This document shows, piece by piece, positions 22,810 to 25,528 of a stretch of DNA of 25,528 nt; position 1 is the stretch's first letter, and each line of letters begins with the position of its first letter. The stretch comes from a virus. Below the pieces are notes generated by a model. That model was not told the DNA's origin and made no database searches. It saw only the letters and a program-made list of their open reading frames with translations. The DNA is taken from positions 1 through 25,528 of IMG/VR virus record IMGVR_UViG_3300020436_001107; one strand, 5' to 3'. The translations under genes were made by a program, and so were the position numbers.

Positions 22810-24041
22810 TGTTAAGTTTTATACAAGAACAAGCTGGTAAAAATCTTCACATGGAACACATTGAAGATGAGATTATTAATCATGGTGTTCCTGGTGGAAG
22901 AGCAGCAATAAACTTTTTAAGAAGTTTAAGAGATATGTTAGCAGGTGCAAGTAGATCATCTGTTAATATGACTGTTAAATGGGATGGTGCTCCAGCGATA
23001 TTCGCTGGTATAGACCCATCTGATGGTAAGTTTTTTGTTGCAAAGAAATCAGTATTTAATGTTAATCCTAAATTATACAAAACAAATAAGGAGATAGACG
23101 ATGACTTATCTGGTCAACTTAATGCAAAGTTTAAAGTGGCTCTCAAAGAGTTTTCAAAACTTAACATTAAAGGTGTACTTCAAGGTGATCTCATGTTTAC
23201 AAATGATCTTGGTAAAACTAAAATCGATGGTGTTTCATATATCACATTTCAACCCAACACTATTGTTTATGCTGTTCCTAGTGATTCTGACTTTGCAAAG
23301 GTTATAAACAAGGCAAAGATTGGAGTAGTATGGCATACAACATATACAGGTAAAGACTTACCTAGTATGAAAGCATCTTTTGGTGCAGACATAAAAAAAC
23401 TTACAAACACATCATCGGTTTGGATGGATGATGCACAATATAAAGACGTTTCTGGTAGAGCAACATTTACTAAATCAGAAACAGATCAAATAACTAAAAT
23501 ATTATCTGAAACAGGTAAGACTTTTCAAAGAATATCAAGTCCTTTACTTAAAAAATTCTTGAGTTTACAAGGGTCTATGACTGGTCAGTTAGCAGGTGCA
23601 TCATACAAGACATATTATAATAGTAAAGTAAGAGCAGGTGAGACAATCAAAAACCCTAGTAAATATGCGAAAGAATACGTTGATTTTGTTGAAAAAGCCT
23701 TGCAAAAACAAGTAGATAAGTTAAAAACACCTAAAGGCAAACAAAAATATGAGAATATAAAGAAACAATATACTATAGAAATTAAGAAACATATACGTAA
23801 TTTAGAACAGGTTGTCAGATTTCAAAACTTATTAATAGATGCTAAAATGCAGATAGTAAAAAAACTAAATAGTGTTAAGCAGTTGACTGACACGTTTATT
23901 AAGACTGGTAATGGATATAAAGTGACTAACCCAGAGGGTTATGTAGCAATAGATAGAGTGACAGGCAACGCAGTTAAATTAGTTGATCGTATGGAGTTTT
24001 CTTTCAATAACTTCACAGCGATTAAGCAATGGGATAAATGA
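22809..24041 (+). CDS. KxDG nucleotidyltransferase/ligase-like protein (DUF6267-like)
   Basis: The protein has 410 residues. VKWDGAPAIFAG (56-67) looks like motif I (KxDG, Lys57 as the adenylated lysine) of the ATP-dependent DNA/RNA ligase and capping superfamily. FFVAKKSVF follows, LQGDLMFT near 122-129 resembles motif IIIa/IV, and IGVVWHTTYTG resembles motif V without its usual paired lysines. The C-terminal 150 residues are Lys-rich and helical. The closest label I can give is the phage family DUF6267, of unknown function. An N-terminal MLSFIQEQAGKN may be a capsid-targeting peptide. Ligation, end-healing or a non-catalytic scaffold role are all possible. Confidence 0.82.
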   Translation: MLSFIQEQAGKNLHMEHIEDEIINHGVPGGRAAINFLRSLRDMLAGASRSSVNMTVKWDGAPAIFAGIDPSDGKFFVAKKSVFNVNPKLYKTNKEIDDDLSGQLNAKFKVALKEFSKLNIKGVLQGDLMFTNDLGKTKIDGVSYITFQPNTIVYAVPSDSDFAKVINKAKIGVVWHTTYTGKDLPSMKASFGADIKKLTNTSSVWMDDAQYKDVSGRATFTKSETDQITKILSETGKTFQRISSPLLKKFLSLQGSMTGQLAGASYKTYYNSKVRAGETIKNPSKYAKEYVDFVEKALQKQVDKLKTPKGKQKYENIKKQYTIEIKKHIRNLEQVVRFQNLLIDAKMQIVKKLNSVKQLTDTFIKTGNGYKVTNPEGYVAIDRVTGNAVKLVDRMEFSFNNFTAIKQWDK

Positions 24042-24044
24042 TAA

Positions 24045-24440
24045 ATGAGAACGTTCGCAGAATTAACTAAAGATATAGAAGAGTTGCGTGTAATCAACGT
24101 TGCACAAAGACGTAAGATTGCAAGACGAATGAAACGTCTAGCAAAATCTTCAGCATTCCAAAAGAAAAAAGAAAGAGCAAAATTAAAGATTGCTTCGCCC
24201 GAGAAACAAGCTGTAAAAGCAAGAAAAGCTGCTAAAAAAATCATAATCAAAAAGTTCTTTAAAAATTATGATAAGTTATCCCCACAAATGAAGATGAAAG
24301 TTGATCAAAGAATAGCTGCCAAATATGGTAACGCTATCAATAAGATTGCTCAACGTATGAAGATCAGAGTTAAAAAAGGTGAGATAGAAAAAGTAAAAGC
24401 AGCTAGAGCTGCGAGACAGGCGAAACAAAGTGAAAAATAA
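24045..24440 (+). CDS. Small very basic helical protein
   Basis: The protein has 131 residues, more than a third Lys or Arg, with almost no aromatic residues after position 70. It opens MRTFAELTKDIEELRV, similar to the MKTFKDLMND of the gene two places upstream. The body (RRKIARRMKRLAK, AVKARKAAKKIIIKKFF) should form amphipathic helices able to bind DNA or RNA. No family is recognised; a DNA-condensing internal protein is one reading. It overlaps the next gene by 11 bases. Confidence 0.75.
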   Translation: MRTFAELTKDIEELRVINVAQRRKIARRMKRLAKSSAFQKKKERAKLKIASPEKQAVKARKAAKKIIIKKFFKNYDKLSPQMKMKVDQRIAAKYGNAINKIAQRMKIRVKKGEIEKVKAARAARQAKQSEK

Positions 24441-25528
24441 TATAACAAAGTTTTCAGTTTACGAAGCACCTCTTGTAGAAAAGAAAGTTGTATTTACTTT
24501 TGGTCGTTTCAATCCACCAACTACAGGTCACGAAAAACTGATTGATAAAGTTAAATCAGTTGCAGGTAGTGATGACTATCGTATCTATCCATCACAATCA
24601 CAAAATCAAAAGAAAGACCCTCTTCCATATTCTAAAAAAATAGCATACATGAGAAAGATGTTTCCTAAACATAAAAGAAGCATTGCTGTAGATAAAAATC
24701 CTAAAACTGCTATAGATGTTGCAACGTCTTTATATAACTCTGGTTATAGAGATGTAACCATGGTCGTAGGTTCAGATAGAGTAAAAGAATTCGAAACACT
24801 ATTGAAAAAATACAATGGTGTAAAAGCAAGACATGGTATGTATAAGTTTGACAACATCAAAGTTGTATCTGCTGGTGACAGAGACCCAGATGCTGAAGGT
24901 GTGTCAGGCATGTCGGCAAGTAAAATGAGACAGGCTGCTACTGATGGTAATATGAATGCTTTCATGGATGGTTTGCCAAAAGGATTTAGAGACGGTAAAC
25001 AATTATACAGAGATGTTAGAAAAAACATGGGTATCAGAGAAGAGAAAGATATGGGTACCATGAGTGACTATGAGTCTAAGAGAGATGCGTATCTAACAGG
25101 TAAGATTTGGAACATAGGTGATATAATCGAAGCAAAAGATATGACAGGTCCTATTGTTCAAAGAGGTACAAACTATGTGTCAATGGAAGTAAATAACAAA
25201 ATTCATAGAGTATGGTTACATGATATAGAAGAAGGTTCTAGTGCTTTTGCACCAAGTGTATTTAATAAAGATTTAGGTCGTGTTGCTAAAGATCAAGATA
25301 AAACATATAATAAAATGTCTAGTAGAGACAAGAAAAAAGTATTACAATTAATAAAAAGAAAAAAGATGGGTGTTGGATTTGCATTAAGACAAGTTCAAAA
25401 AGAATATGCACATGGTGGAAGAGCTCAAGGATATGGATTGTACAGACCAACAGCTGATTTAAATTTAAGAGCTTCTAAATTAGATAAGACAAGACAAGAC
25501 AAAGATGTGAAAGACGAACCAGGTACAC
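24430..25528 (+). CDS. Nucleotidyltransferase (cytidylyltransferase fold), 3' truncated
   Basis: The frame opens at GTG 24430 and continues to the window edge (366 residues visible). VVFTFGRFNPPTTGHEKL (20-37) holds the (H/T)xGH nucleotide-binding motif, MVVGSDR is the middle motif, and VSGMSASKMR (about 161-170) is the family's ISSTxxR motif, so this is an adenylyl- or cytidylyltransferase of the NMN-adenylyltransferase type. A second part (NIGDIIEAKDMTGPIVQRG, then VHRVWLHDI-like KIHRVWLHDIEE) is unassigned and probably a separate domain. N-terminal FSVYEAPLVE precedes the catalytic domain and could be a cleavable targeting peptide. No ATG is available before the TFGRF motif, so the GTG start is required. 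Confidence 0.85.
   Translation, partial: MKNNITKFSVYEAPLVEKKVVFTFGRFNPPTTGHEKLIDKVKSVAGSDDYRIYPSQSQNQKKDPLPYSKKIAYMRKMFPKHKRSIAVDKNPKTAIDVATSLYNSGYRDVTMVVGSDRVKEFETLLKKYNGVKARHGMYKFDNIKVVSAGDRDPDAEGVSGMSASKMRQAATDGNMNAFMDGLPKGFRDGKQLYRDVRKNMGIREEKDMGTMSDYESKRDAYLTGKIWNIGDIIEAKDMTGPIVQRGTNYVSMEVNNKIHRVWLHDIEEGSSAFAPSVFNKDLGRVAKDQDKTYNKMSSRDKKKVLQLIKRKKMGVGFALRQVQKEYAHGGRAQGYGLYRPTADLNLRASKLDKTRQDKDVKDEPGT

Noticed and set aside
24744-25061. Minus-strand frames of 60-135 residues across the window
   Set aside because: All are shadows of well-supported plus-strand genes and lack ribosome-binding sites or recognisable motifs.

Overview
The window is AT-rich and almost fully coding, with every convincing gene on the + strand and neighbours usually overlapping by a few bases (ATGA, TAATG). 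It looks like a marine T4-like myovirus, a relative of the Pelagibacter phages and T4-like cyanophages. The evidence is the T4 replication set (sliding clamp gp45, clamp loader gp44 and gp62, RegA, DNA polymerase gp43, UvsX recombinase, gp41 helicase), the CobS/CobT-like ATPase and VWA pair and Hsp20 that are typical of marine T4-like phages, and an exact T4 late-promoter box (TATAAATA). The low GC would fit a SAR11 or low-GC Prochlorococcus host, but no photosynthesis gene is present and the host cannot be fixed from this window.

Layout. 1-3071: 5'-truncated CobT-like VWA protein and CobS-like AAA+ ATPase. 3083-3661: Hsp20 as its own transcription unit, with an upstream hairpin, late promoter, gene and intrinsic terminator. 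3686-4753: a small coiled-coil protein, a protein resembling a degenerate 2-oxoglutarate oxygenase, and a DUF3310 protein. 4719-20805: the replication core, interrupted three times by metabolic genes. Between gp44 and gp62 lie a shortened DegT-type aminotransferase, a GT-B glycosyltransferase and a radical SAM enzyme. Between regA and gp43 lie an FkbM-like protein, a glycine-amidinotransferase-like enzyme and a 2OG-Fe(II) oxygenase. Between gp43 and uvsX lie an asparagine-synthase-like PP-loop enzyme, a cytosine-C5 DNA methyltransferase, a 48-residue coiled-coil protein, a CmoA-like SAM enzyme and a DUF2061 membrane protein. 20982-25528: a probably late cassette with a PD-(D/E)XK-like protein, a Gly/Asn-rich protein, a KxDG ligase-like protein, a small basic protein and a 3'-truncated nucleotidyltransferase.

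How the genes may work together. The core genes make a T4-style replisome with recombination support. The interrupting genes together hold the chemistry needed to build and attach an unusual group: base methylation, oxidation, amidation, amidination, transamination and glycosyl transfer. The most economical speculative reading is cytosine hypermodification; surface-sugar or lipid tailoring is the main alternative. In the last cassette several N-termini resemble the T4 capsid-targeting peptide with possible prohead-protease sites, so these enzymes could be packaged and injected. Both system-level readings are inference and are presented as findings with tests. There is no tRNA, CRISPR array, insertion sequence or minus-strand gene I can support, and no gene-free stretch over 300 bases.
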